Of a DNA stretch of 49,481 bases, positions 42,154 to 49,481 are shown piece after piece. The notes below the pieces were generated by a model. The model was not told the DNA's origin. It saw nothing but the letters and a program-made list of their open reading frames with translations, and did no database searches. Source of the DNA: an uncultured Clostridia bacterium (GTDB taxonomy: Bacteria; Bacillota; Clostridia; Saccharofermentanales; Saccharofermentanaceae); NCBI GenBank assembly GCA_947303255.1, contig CAMYXL010000014.1, positions 1-49,481 on the forward strand. Reading direction: 5' to 3'. Within the stretch, counting starts at the first letter, position 1; every line of letters begins with the position of its first letter. Position numbers and translations under genes: made by a program.

Positions 42154-43365
42154 TTATAATCCGCGATTCTTCAGATCACTTACGAGCTGGACGTAGAATT
42201 CTCTTACATCAAAGCCCGAGAGATTTTCACGGTTAAGATCGATCATATCGCCGTGGGATATGCCTCTTCGTCCACGGCAGGTAAGGAATTGATAATTCTC
42301 ACCCCATTTGAACGAAGGCTCACCTACAAGTCCGTCATTAGGACCGTCAAAGTACTTAACAAGGTGGAAACTCATGTTAAGCGGGAATGCTCCGCTTATA
42401 GCATGACGCATTCCGGAACCGACACTTTGCGTATAGATACCGTGAGCCTTGTAATCGAACTTATCTGCATCTTCCGATATCTCCCTGCATCTTGTAGCAG
42501 TAAGATCACCGACAGCTTCAAGGAAGTCAGGGGATTTATCTCCGAGACCTCTAAGCGTTGCGTTATAAGCTGCAGCCACTGCATTTTTACTTTTCTCAGG
42601 TGCTTTGTTAAGGATATATTCAGCGAATTCACATCCTCTGTGAGGAGTATTGATCGTAGTGATCGAAGCTACGTACTTGGCGATATCCGTATGTGCGATC
42701 GCATACTTCATATCAAGTCCGCCCTTTGAGTGAGCTATGATATTAACTTTCTCGGCACCGCTTTCCTCGATAACTTCTCTAAGTCTTGCCGCGAGTTTCT
42801 CCGCACTTTTGGCAACTGTTTCAGCAGACTCGTGGTTGCCGTAATAGATAGTTGCTCCGTTCTTTTTAAGTTCAGCAGGAACCCTTCCCCAATAATTAAA
42901 TCGTTTGAAATCTCTGAAGAAGATACCGTGTATCATGAATAGCGGATACTTAGTCTTACATATCTGCTCATCATGACGCTGTGCATCAAGTTTGATCTTC
43001 TTCGTCTCGAAAAAGTACTCGTTCAAGCAGATATAAAGGATAATGCCCAAAGCGATCAAGTGCAAAACAGGTATCATTCCCACAAGGATTCCCACTATCC
43101 TTACCTTGGCACCGAGCTGTCTCGATGACAGGTAGACCATTATGATTCCGGTCCAGAATATTATGTTCTCAACTACGATTACTGCTACCGGATATACCCA
43201 GTAGTCTACGAGAGTTTCTTCAATACCGTTAACGATGAGCATTCCCAGGAAGATTCCCGCACAGATTACGGTCGTTATCAAGAAGATTATCAGAAGTGTG
43301 CATCCGGTTCCGAGACTTCGAAGTCTCGGCCCGATAGAGTATTTAACCTTTTTGTCAGAACTCAT
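42154..43365 (-). CDS. Membrane-anchored alpha/beta-hydrolase, LipA/triacylglycerol-lipase-like
   Basis: 403 residues. Three TM segments (about 20-48, 55-78 and 90-115) precede an alpha/beta-hydrolase domain. FMIHGIFFRDFKRFNYWGRV provides the oxyanion-type HG motif, the nucleophile elbow is AHSKGG with Ser213, and later DGLVGEPSFKWG and a SHGDMID segment supply candidate Asp and His. Related proteins are esterases or lipases acting near the membrane. The second ATG at 43365 has AGAGGG at a workable distance; the ATG at 43371 is too close to it. Confidence 0.8.
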   Translation of the reverse strand: MSSDKKVKYSIGPRLRSLGTGCTLLIIFLITTVICAGIFLGMLIVNGIEETLVDYWVYPVAVIVVENIIFWTGIIMVYLSSRQLGAKVRIVGILVGMIPVLHLIALGIILYICLNEYFFETKKIKLDAQRHDEQICKTKYPLFMIHGIFFRDFKRFNYWGRVPAELKKNGATIYYGNHESAETVAKSAEKLAARLREVIEESGAEKVNIIAHSKGGLDMKYAIAHTDIAKYVASITTINTPHRGCEFAEYILNKAPEKSKNAVAAAYNATLRGLGDKSPDFLEAVGDLTATRCREISEDADKFDYKAHGIYTQSVGSGMRHAISGAFPLNMSFHLVKYFDGPNDGLVGEPSFKWGENYQFLTCRGRRGISHGDMIDLNRENLSGFDVREFYVQLVSDLKNRGL

Positions 43366-43396
43366 TTTCATCCCTCTATTCCCTTATTTGCCTTGT

Positions 43397-43424
43397 ATTA
43401 TACTCAATATCATCTTCAATTCAA
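43397..43424 (-). promoter_or_regulatory. Promoter of the lipase-like gene
   Basis: On the minus strand TTGAAT (43419-43424) and TATAAT (43397-43402) are 16 bp apart, in the 62-bp gap after the GT39-like gene. Confidence 0.6.
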
Positions 43425-43433
43425 CCGAGCCGT

Positions 43434-45356
43434 TTATCCGACAGGATTACGGACATCGAATATGATGAAATCGCCCACTACCTTACCCGGATACCTTTCT
43501 GCGAAGTATGCCGCATCAGAATACGTATTGCTCGTAACAACGTATCTAATATCGGAATGATTCTCCACAACATATTCGATCGTATCACAGTTGCTCGGTT
43601 CAGGATCTGCATAGACAAGATAATCAGCCCAGACATCCAGCTCATAGCAGCTCTCTGCTACCAAAACGGATTCATTATCGGAAAGAAGTCCGTCCAAAAC
43701 ACTATCAAGCTCACTGATCTCGTCTCTCGGCTTATCGATCTTATCCAATACCGAGCACTCCGTAACAGCACTCATATCACCTGCTTTGACTCTTGTCACG
43801 AGTTCTTCTGTCCGATAAGGAAAACCGAGGAATCCGTAGAAGGCAATATATAAGACAAAGGTCATGATAACAGATGGAACTATCGCGATCATAAGAGGAT
43901 TGAATGATATCTTCTTACGATGATCAACACAAAATGCGATCAATGCAAAGGTCATGATAAATACCGTCTCGATATGGTATCTCTCCTCAGGATATCCGAC
44001 GACCACATACATACCGCACTTAAGGAAGTAGAAAAGAGCAACCATCAAAAGGCAACGTGATGACTTAAGAGTTGTCTTCTTCTCGCTGATGATCTTATAA
44101 AGCCAGCAACAGCAGAAGACAAAACAGATCAATCCTGCGATGGAGCAGATTATTAATCCGAAAAGGATCAAGGATTTAGTTCCAAACAAAGCCTTAAACC
44201 ACAGACCCGGATCAGAAAACAGAGTAGCTGCTTTATCTCCAGGAAGATCGACTCTCGTCGGTATCTTGGATTCGACCATAAAAGCAGTTCCGGAATTATC
44301 GGTGATCCATGGCTTACCGAATCTTACGAAGGAATAGATAATCCATGGAGAAACCGCGAGCAGACCGCCTGCAATATACAAAAGAGCGTTCTTGATCCTC
44401 TCTTCTTTGATGACAAGAAGGACCAGGAAACAATATGCTGCAAGAGGCAGATTATCGAATCTGCAGGAAACTGCGAAGCCTGCCAATAATCCCAAGATAA
44501 GAGCTTTTAGTCCGAGCTTCTTGTTTTCGAAAAAACAAGAAGAGAAGATCAACAAGATAAGCAATATAAAAAGCAGTGAGACCGGTATTGCCCTGCCTCC
44601 GCAAACTTCATCAAGATAATATGGTGATGTTATGAGGATGACTGCCGCGATTATTCCGGCGTACGGAGAAGATGTTATCTTCTTGCTGAGCCTTACCGTA
44701 AGAAGGAGCGTGAAAAGCACCGCATAAAAGTCGATCAAGACTCCGGAATAAAGGCCGAGGCCCGTTATTTTATCGATCACAAAAATGATGAACGGAAGGA
44801 AGTACGGGAAAGAACAGTTATATATCGAATCGATAACATATTGTCTGATGATTCCTGCGTTACCGTAGTCGTTAAATGTTGTTTTCGAGATATCATAGTA
44901 CATGTATGAATCAGGCGAGAAAGCACCTGCAGCAAATACTATGTATATAGCTCCAACGGCAAGACCGAAAGATGCAAGTAACATAAATGATCTCGAAGTC
45001 TTGTTCTTGACTGAACCGATATATCCCAGACAAGCGATAACGACTGAAGCAAGAGCGATTATCACAAGCGAGATCACATTATCAATGATCTTGGAATTAA
45101 TGACGGACAGTATGCAGGAAACTGCTCCGATACCGGCCAGAACATAAGCATAATTACGATCAAACAGAAGTCCGAAGTCCTTATGGATCATCTTCTCGAT
45201 AACAAAGAACATTACAAGGTTAAAGAGAATGAATCCCACTAAGCCAACCACCGAGAAAGATGAAATATTGATATATAAAGACGTCAGAACCAGCGTGACC
45301 GCGATGGCCAGCATTCCGCATTTGTTGTTGGTTACAGCTTCTTTTATCTTACTCAT
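43434..45356 (-). CDS. GT39/ArnT-like polytopic membrane glycosyltransferase candidate
   Basis: 640 residues with about twelve TM helices and a C-terminal soluble tail. An acidic loop after the early helices (AAGAFSPDSYMYYDISKTTFND) and the following pattern resemble the GT-C dolichyl/undecaprenyl-phosphate mannosyltransferase group (GT39/GT83). It probably transfers a lipid-linked sugar to an outer-surface acceptor. Layout is similar to the 626-residue protein at 32780-34660, though I see no close sequence identity. It lies 33 bp after the small membrane-protein gene. Confidence 0.7.
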   Translation of the reverse strand: MSKIKEAVTNNKCGMLAIAVTLVLTSLYINISSFSVVGLVGFILFNLVMFFVIEKMIHKDFGLLFDRNYAYVLAGIGAVSCILSVINSKIIDNVISLVIIALASVVIACLGYIGSVKNKTSRSFMLLASFGLAVGAIYIVFAAGAFSPDSYMYYDISKTTFNDYGNAGIIRQYVIDSIYNCSFPYFLPFIIFVIDKITGLGLYSGVLIDFYAVLFTLLLTVRLSKKITSSPYAGIIAAVILITSPYYLDEVCGGRAIPVSLLFILLILLIFSSCFFENKKLGLKALILGLLAGFAVSCRFDNLPLAAYCFLVLLVIKEERIKNALLYIAGGLLAVSPWIIYSFVRFGKPWITDNSGTAFMVESKIPTRVDLPGDKAATLFSDPGLWFKALFGTKSLILFGLIICSIAGLICFVFCCCWLYKIISEKKTTLKSSRCLLMVALFYFLKCGMYVVVGYPEERYHIETVFIMTFALIAFCVDHRKKISFNPLMIAIVPSVIMTFVLYIAFYGFLGFPYRTEELVTRVKAGDMSAVTECSVLDKIDKPRDEISELDSVLDGLLSDNESVLVAESCYELDVWADYLVYADPEPSNCDTIEYVVENHSDIRYVVTSNTYSDAAYFAERYPGKVVGDFIIFDVRNPVG

Positions 45357-45389
45357 AACTACCCTTAACTTTTCAAATCAAAAGCTTTG

Positions 45390-46067
45390 TTATTCAATAG
45401 TGTTCCAAACCTTCGGTCTGTCATCGTCGACGATATCTTTCCTCTTCTTGATCCAAACGACCAGAAGGATCGTGCCGCCGACTGCCATTACACCGCCGAA
45501 GATAAAAAAGAACGGCTTGGAACCGGCATTATTGACCAGATAATATGGCACAAGCATTTCTTCACTTTCTTCTCTCGTGAAGTCACAACTTATAAGATAT
45601 TTAACTGCTGCTTCATACATATCATCACTCATCTTCTGAGCATAACCGTCAACATGGATCTTCTCTGTCGGAGCCTTGGATCTGTTGCAGAACCAGTCGA
45701 CCGTATCATCTGTGATCGAATTAAGAGTGAGCTCATCGTTCTTCTGAGCTCTATAAACAACGACATTTACAAATTCACTAGGGTGTTTATTGCTGTCAAA
45801 TTGAGGAACGGCGTAATAATTTACTTTACCGTTGTCTCCTGTTTCAACAACGCAGACGCCCCAGCTCTTATCTATGTCTCCGACGACATGAGTGCGGTTT
45901 CCTATATCAGAATAGTCACTGTCCGGATCATTAAGATCTATGGTATTTGCATCACCTTTCAGGAATGAGATACCGAGTCCCAAAAAGATTACCGCACAGA
46001 CAAGCATTACTATTGCACCGTACAAAAGACCGGCTTTCTTCTTTCCGGCCAAAAAGAACCAAAACAT
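45390..46067 (-). CDS. Two-TM membrane protein of unknown function
   Basis: 225 residues. An N-terminal TM helix (about 12-35) and one near the C-terminus (about 188-208, FFFIFGGVMAVGGTILLVVW) flank an extracytoplasmic domain of about 150 residues with several acidic and aromatic residues. I recognise no family. The ATG at 46067 has GGAG at about 8 nt; a TTG two codons earlier is too near that RBS. It follows marR by 18 bp and precedes the GT39-like gene. Confidence 0.6.
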   Translation of the reverse strand: MFWFFLAGKKKAGLLYGAIVMLVCAVIFLGLGISFLKGDANTIDLNDPDSDYSDIGNRTHVVGDIDKSWGVCVVETGDNGKVNYYAVPQFDSNKHPSEFVNVVVYRAQKNDELTLNSITDDTVDWFCNRSKAPTEKIHVDGYAQKMSDDMYEAAVKYLISCDFTREESEEMLVPYYLVNNAGSKPFFFIFGGVMAVGGTILLVVWIKKRKDIVDDDRPKVWNTIE

Positions 46068-46085
46068 AAACAATCTCCTAAATTA

Positions 46086-46517
46086 TCAGTCTTCAAAACA
46101 TTCCATCAGTCTTGTAAGGTCAACCACAAGATCATCAAGTTTGTTATCATCTATCTTCGAAAACAGTTTATCTGTCTTCTTGGATGTTATTTCGTAATTC
46201 TTCTCAAAATATTTCTTTGCTTTTGGAGCAAGTTCAACCTCAAGAGCTCTTCCGTCAGTTCTTGACTGTCTTACTTTGAGATACTTCTTTTCTTCCAATT
46301 GAGATACTATCTTCTTAACGTTTTGTCTTGTCGTTCCGACAAATTCAGCTATGGAATTAAGATTCTTTTCACCGTCGTCCATCTTGGAGATCATCAACAA
46401 CAAAAACCACTGCTTATATGTAATATCATCATGGATCGAATCACCAAACTGCGAGAATTTATTGGACAAAAGCGAAATAGATCCGATGATGTATTCTTCT
46501 TTCTCTATCCTACCCAT
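46086..46517 (-). CDS. MarR-family transcriptional regulator
   Basis: 143 residues with the MarR winged helix: LNSIAEFVGTTRQNVKKIVSQLEEKKYLKVRQS followed by the DGRALEVELAPKAKKYFEKN wing and dimerisation helices. Such proteins bind palindromic operators as dimers and are often autoregulated. An inverted repeat lies between the -35 and -10 of its own promoter, and similar repeats appear at two other promoters in the window. It is first in a unit with the two-TM protein and the GT39-like gene. Confidence 0.9.
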   Translation of the reverse strand: MGRIEKEEYIIGSISLLSNKFSQFGDSIHDDITYKQWFLLLMISKMDDGEKNLNSIAEFVGTTRQNVKKIVSQLEEKKYLKVRQSRTDGRALEVELAPKAKKYFEKNYEITSKKTDKLFSKIDDNKLDDLVVDLTRLMECFED

Positions 46518-46559
46518 AAGCCCCTCCTTTTCAAAATACGCAACAAATTGCTCTTTTCA

Positions 46560-46588
46560 ATTATATGCATATTATTGCATAATTACAA
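46560..46588 (-). promoter_or_regulatory. marR promoter with inverted repeat in the spacer
   Basis: On the minus strand TTGTAA (46583-46588) and TATAAT (46560-46565) are 17 bp apart. The spacer holds TATGCA-N6-TGCATA (46564-46581). This is a typical location for an autoregulatory operator. Confidence 0.65.
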
Positions 46589-46599
46589 CACCTTATATA

Positions 46600-46950
46600 T
46601 CAGCGTTTTTCTCGGTTCGACCTATCAACAGTTCTTTTTACGTATTCTCTCAGTTGCTCGTCGCTGACCTCTTTTTCGGGCATGAACAATACAAGGTCTT
46701 TATCAATTGAAAAGACGTCCATTATGCCTTTGAGATAAACCTGGGCTATATGATTAGCGCATACTCTGCAGTCAAAAAGATCCCTGATGAAATATGCTTT
46801 CTCGATTCCTATCTCATCAGGTTCATGCATGTTTTTTTGAAGAAATTCGTGTATTATCTTCGCACATAATTTGCGCGTTAATACCGCATCTTTTTCTTCG
46901 AGGCTGTTATCGATTTCAAGAAGATTCAAAAGATCGATTACTTTGGTCAT
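46600..46950 (-). CDS. 116-residue protein of unknown function, coupled to the alpha-galactosidase
   Basis: A soluble, mostly helical protein of 116 residues. A central segment DLFDCRVCANHIAQVYLKGIMD contains a CxxC pair and loosely recalls the S-layer homology motif in spacing, but I cannot confirm a family. The C-terminus is strongly charged. The start overlaps the GH27 stop by 4 bp (ATGA), indicating translational coupling. No export signal is seen. Confidence 0.6.
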   Translation of the reverse strand: MTKVIDLLNLLEIDNSLEEKDAVLTRKLCAKIIHEFLQKNMHEPDEIGIEKAYFIRDLFDCRVCANHIAQVYLKGIMDVFSIDKDLVLFMPEKEVSDEQLREYVKRTVDRSNREKR

Positions 46951-48689
46951 ACAGGTGTGATCTTAAGAAGATAGCTTGCACATCCTTTGATGGAAGAAAG
47001 TCTGACTCTCTTCTCACAAGAGTTCCATGTCTCCTTACTCTTGAGATCCTTTATGAGATACTCATCAGCACCAAGGAATCCTGAAGGAATATTCATCTTC
47101 TCAGATATCTCATCAAAAGTGATGCAGATATCATCTGTTCTGTCATTAGTATCAAGATTAAAGAATCCGACTGCAATGGAACCGTCACTAAGCGGCTTAA
47201 CAAGCACGTCTATTCTCTTATTGTCTCTTATGTAATCCTTGGAAGGATCTGACGTATCGATGGTGGTGAATATTCTTTTTGCCTGAACTCCCAGAGCATC
47301 CTGGTTAAGAGCGATATAGTCCTCGTTGGCGATTATGTTATATATCTCGTCGCCCTTGGTTACACGTCTTAGATCCAGACCGAGCATCAGAGGTGAATTG
47401 AGCATGCACCACATAGCCATATGAGACTCATTCATGGTCTGATCCACACCGTTCATGCCTATAACCATCATATCAGGATCGTTCCAGCCCTTATCAAGTC
47501 CTGCGAACTCGTCCATTATGACTGCTTTGTTATACTGCGTCGTGATATTTGTCGTATAATCACTCTCCCATCCGCATGTTCCGTAATCTCCTTCTGTGGA
47601 GCCGACAGCAAAGGTAATATCGTTAAGAATCCTCCATGAGTTACCTACCTTATATGCCCAGTTCTGAGGGTTTGTCTTACCCCACTCACAGACGGAAAGT
47701 ATAACATCATTGTCCTTATCAAGTTCTTCAAACGCTTCCATCATGGCTGCATAGGAACTCAAGGTATTTTCCTGACGTCTGTGGTTCATGAGCTTTATGA
47801 TGTTCTTACCGTTCTTAAGCTGAACAGCAAATGGAGATGATACCGCAAAGTCAGTTGTTGATGAAGTTTCAGGAAGAAGGTCATCAAAGATCCTCTGACC
47901 GTTAACGCTGATCTGAAGCCAAGCTCCGATTCCTTCTTCTTTTCCGGTAGCATAATCGATCTTAAGATCAACTGTCTTATCTTCAGCAGATTCGAGTTCA
48001 ATTACGATCTCGCTGCTCTTTTGTCCTACAGGACTATAGTCAGGACCTGTTCCGTCAAGCGTTCCGAGGAAAGTTATATATGAATCCTTAACATGAGCGC
48101 ACTCCCCTGTTATGGTAAGCTCCTCTGCACTAATAGTCTTGTCACCGATAATAACTGATCTGATATTCGGACCAAATGTAAATCTGGCATTCTCAGGATC
48201 AGCGAATGTAGCATTATCGAAAATGTTGTAGCAGTTATCAACCTTTATGAAATCAATACCCCAATCAAGGTACTGCTTAGCATAGACCTTCTCATATCCG
48301 TACGTTCCGACTTCAGAACCGGCACAAAGTTTCTCGCCGATGTCGTTATACATTCCGAACTTAAGTCCCTTGGAATGAAGGAAATCAGACAAAGCCTTAA
48401 ATCCGCTCGGGAACTTAACAGGCTCATTGGATAATTTACCGTCAACTCGATGCGGCACATAACAGCCGTCATCCAAAACAACATATTTATAACCGAGTTT
48501 ATCAAGACCCAACTCGACAAGTTTTTCTGCCATCTGTTTTGTAAGTTCTTCGGTATTACCGCTTCCGAATGCATTCCAGCTGTTCCAGCCCATTACAGGA
48601 AGCTTTCCGTTCTTCTTACAGGATAATACTTCTTTGTTCGAAAAAGATTCAAAGCGCAGTTCTTCCCTGGCAGGTATCGGTTTAGTCAT
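46947..48689 (-). CDS. GH27 alpha-galactosidase with an internal beta-rich insertion
   Basis: 580 residues, cytoplasmic (no signal peptide). It releases alpha-galactose from raffinose-type sugars or galactomannan side chains. Landmarks: MGWNSWNAFG (33-42), VLDDGCY, IKVDNCY with nucleophile Asp151, SWRILNDITF with acid/base Asp357, and GWNDPDMMV. Between Asp151 and the next barrel segment, about residues 163-310 form an extra domain of beta-strand character (ending GKNIIKLMNHRR), like a carbohydrate-binding sandwich. AGGAGATATATC precedes the ATG. It follows the GH5 gene by 20 bp and overlaps the 116-residue gene by 4 bp. Confidence 0.9.
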   Translation of the reverse strand: MTKPIPAREELRFESFSNKEVLSCKKNGKLPVMGWNSWNAFGSGNTEELTKQMAEKLVELGLDKLGYKYVVLDDGCYVPHRVDGKLSNEPVKFPSGFKALSDFLHSKGLKFGMYNDIGEKLCAGSEVGTYGYEKVYAKQYLDWGIDFIKVDNCYNIFDNATFADPENARFTFGPNIRSVIIGDKTISAEELTITGECAHVKDSYITFLGTLDGTGPDYSPVGQKSSEIVIELESAEDKTVDLKIDYATGKEEGIGAWLQISVNGQRIFDDLLPETSSTTDFAVSSPFAVQLKNGKNIIKLMNHRRQENTLSSYAAMMEAFEELDKDNDVILSVCEWGKTNPQNWAYKVGNSWRILNDITFAVGSTEGDYGTCGWESDYTTNITTQYNKAVIMDEFAGLDKGWNDPDMMVIGMNGVDQTMNESHMAMWCMLNSPLMLGLDLRRVTKGDEIYNIIANEDYIALNQDALGVQAKRIFTTIDTSDPSKDYIRDNKRIDVLVKPLSDGSIAVGFFNLDTNDRTDDICITFDEISEKMNIPSGFLGADEYLIKDLKSKETWNSCEKRVRLSSIKGCASYLLKITPV

Positions 48690-48709
48690 GATATATCTCC
48701 TATTATCTG

Positions 48710-49481
48710 TTAAATGTACTTAATGAATTCGTTTCTTACGCCATCCATACGTTCATCAGAGATACCGAAGTTCATGTTCTTATAACTCCAGGCAGCTCTT
48801 CCGATTCCGTACTTTCTGAATACGGTATTGATGATCTTGTACCACTTTACGATGTCCTCAGGATCAACAAAATCGATTACTCCGTACTCACCGCAATACA
48901 ATGCAACATTGCGCTCGTCGGCAACTTGGATAGCTTCAGCAAAGATCTTTTCAAAATATGCTTCGCTTAATTTATCATCAGGCGAGAAGCCTGCAAATCC
49001 TGTTGTTACCTGCTCGAGGTTATCTTTGCCTGCTTCGTCCATCTCCCCATAAGAAGCATCAATGGATATCCTTAAGTTCTGATCCATCGTAGGGATCCAG
49101 GAAGCAGCCTGATGAGTAAAGATCAAAGGCTCATAACAGTGGAAATTATAGATGATGTTCTCATCGTACGGCATTGCCAGATCCTTAACAGCTTCAACGC
49201 TGTTGTTATAATATCCGCCAACAAGGATCTTAATAGTCGGTGCGATCTTACGGATCCTTCTGATGCACTCATATGAGATACGGTTCCATCCGTCGCAGAA
49301 TTTCTTATCGGTTACTTCGTTAAGAAGTTCAAAAGCAAGTCTGTCTCCGATATTCCCAAACTTTTCGGCAAGTCTTTCCCAAAGAATGTAGAATCTTTCC
49401 TGAAGCTTCTCATCACCGAAAAAGCCCTTTTCACCAAATCCGTCATAGAAGGAATATCCGCATGTCTTGTGAAGATCCAGG
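48710..49481 (-). CDS. GH5-family beta-glycanase (partial, cut by window edge)
   Basis: Only the C-terminal 256 or so residues are present; the frame is open to the window end. Visible: LDLHKTCGYSF, the acid/base Glu in ELLNEVTD, a YNFHCYEP segment with the conserved His, and the nucleophile Glu in LYCGEYGVID. This is the GH5 endoglucanase/mannanase fold. The segment gives no signal information because the N-terminus is missing. The gene begins the GH5-GH27 operon, a pairing that fits breakdown of galactomannan or related hemicellulose. Confidence 0.88.
   Translation of the reverse strand, partial: LDLHKTCGYSFYDGFGEKGFFGDEKLQERFYILWERLAEKFGNIGDRLAFELLNEVTDKKFCDGWNRISYECIRRIRKIAPTIKILVGGYYNNSVEAVKDLAMPYDENIIYNFHCYEPLIFTHQAASWIPTMDQNLRISIDASYGEMDEAGKDNLEQVTTGFAGFSPDDKLSEAYFEKIFAEAIQVADERNVALYCGEYGVIDFVDPEDIVKWYKIINTVFRKYGIGRAAWSYKNMNFGISDERMDGVRNEFIKYI

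Noticed and set aside
46600..46950. S-layer homology domain in the 116-residue protein
   Set aside because: Only loose spacing similarity in one segment, and there is no export signal, so the family call was not made.
1..49481. CRISPR arrays, tRNA or rRNA genes, insertion sequences, prophage and attachment sites
   Set aside because: None was seen. The only clear tandem repeats are within coding sequences (ispD insert, His-rich LarC), and no transposase, integrase or recombinase is encoded.

Overview
This window reads as a chromosomal stretch of a low-to-mid-GC Gram-positive anaerobe, most likely a Clostridia member (Bacillota) that lives on plant or dietary polysaccharides. The basis is strong GGAGG-type ribosome binding sites, a long-form SerA, an MEP-pathway IspD/IspF pair, a CmpB-like membrane protein, nickel-pincer (Lar) genes, and several glycoside hydrolases (GH32, GH13, GH27, GH5). 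I cannot name the genus from sequence alone. I see no tRNA, rRNA, CRISPR array, insertion sequence or prophage. Most genes are on the minus strand.

Layout. 1-830: left-edge intergenic DNA and an XRE-type regulator. 883-1962: a compact GH32 fructan/sucrose hydrolase behind a hairpin-containing leader. 2208-4943: a serine-biosynthesis operon (class V aminotransferase, then serA). 5171-8524: a very large acidic membrane protein with a degenerate PP2C-like head and a LysM-like tail. 8694-12566: a DUF885 lipoprotein and an AMP-binding ligase-like protein. 12663-15928 (+): radA and an IspD enzyme carrying an insertion of about 340 residues. 15897-17811 (-): mrp, a cysteine-less thioredoxin-like lipoprotein and ispF, with ispF overlapping ispD tail to tail. 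17870-20411: a four-gene operon (rRNA methyltransferase-like, CmpB-like, YfcE-like phosphodiesterase, membrane protein). 20558-23435: DMT transporter, TetR regulator, FabF. 23524-24633: a PTS-EIIC-like permease.

24786-34660 is a surface-glycan region on the minus strand: a GT-C-like membrane protein, rfbA, rfbB, a GtrB-type glycosyltransferase, an ATP-grasp ligase, a pair of small EamA/SMR-type membrane proteins, a MutS-like ATPase, a DPM1-type glycosyltransferase and a cupin. The set suggests synthesis of a dTDP-activated 6-deoxysugar, transfer to a polyprenyl carrier, possible amide-type modification, flipping, and transfer outside the membrane. 34737-39317 is a larB-larC-cbiM-cbiQ-cbiO operon coupling nickel uptake to nickel-pincer cofactor synthesis; a terminator hairpin with a competing upstream hairpin lies directly before larB. 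39497-42090 holds a GH13 enzyme, a HAD phosphatase and a Pr6Pr-like membrane protein. 42154-46517 holds a lipase-like protein, a GT39-like membrane protein, a small membrane protein and a MarR regulator. 46600-49481 is a glycosidase operon (GH5, cut by the window edge, then GH27, then a 116-residue protein).

Most unusual items: the interrupted IspD and its antisense overlap with ispF; the PP2C-like/disordered/TM/LysM-like protein; the larB attenuator-like leader; and a TATGCA/TGCATA-type inverted repeat shared by three promoters, one of them the marR promoter.
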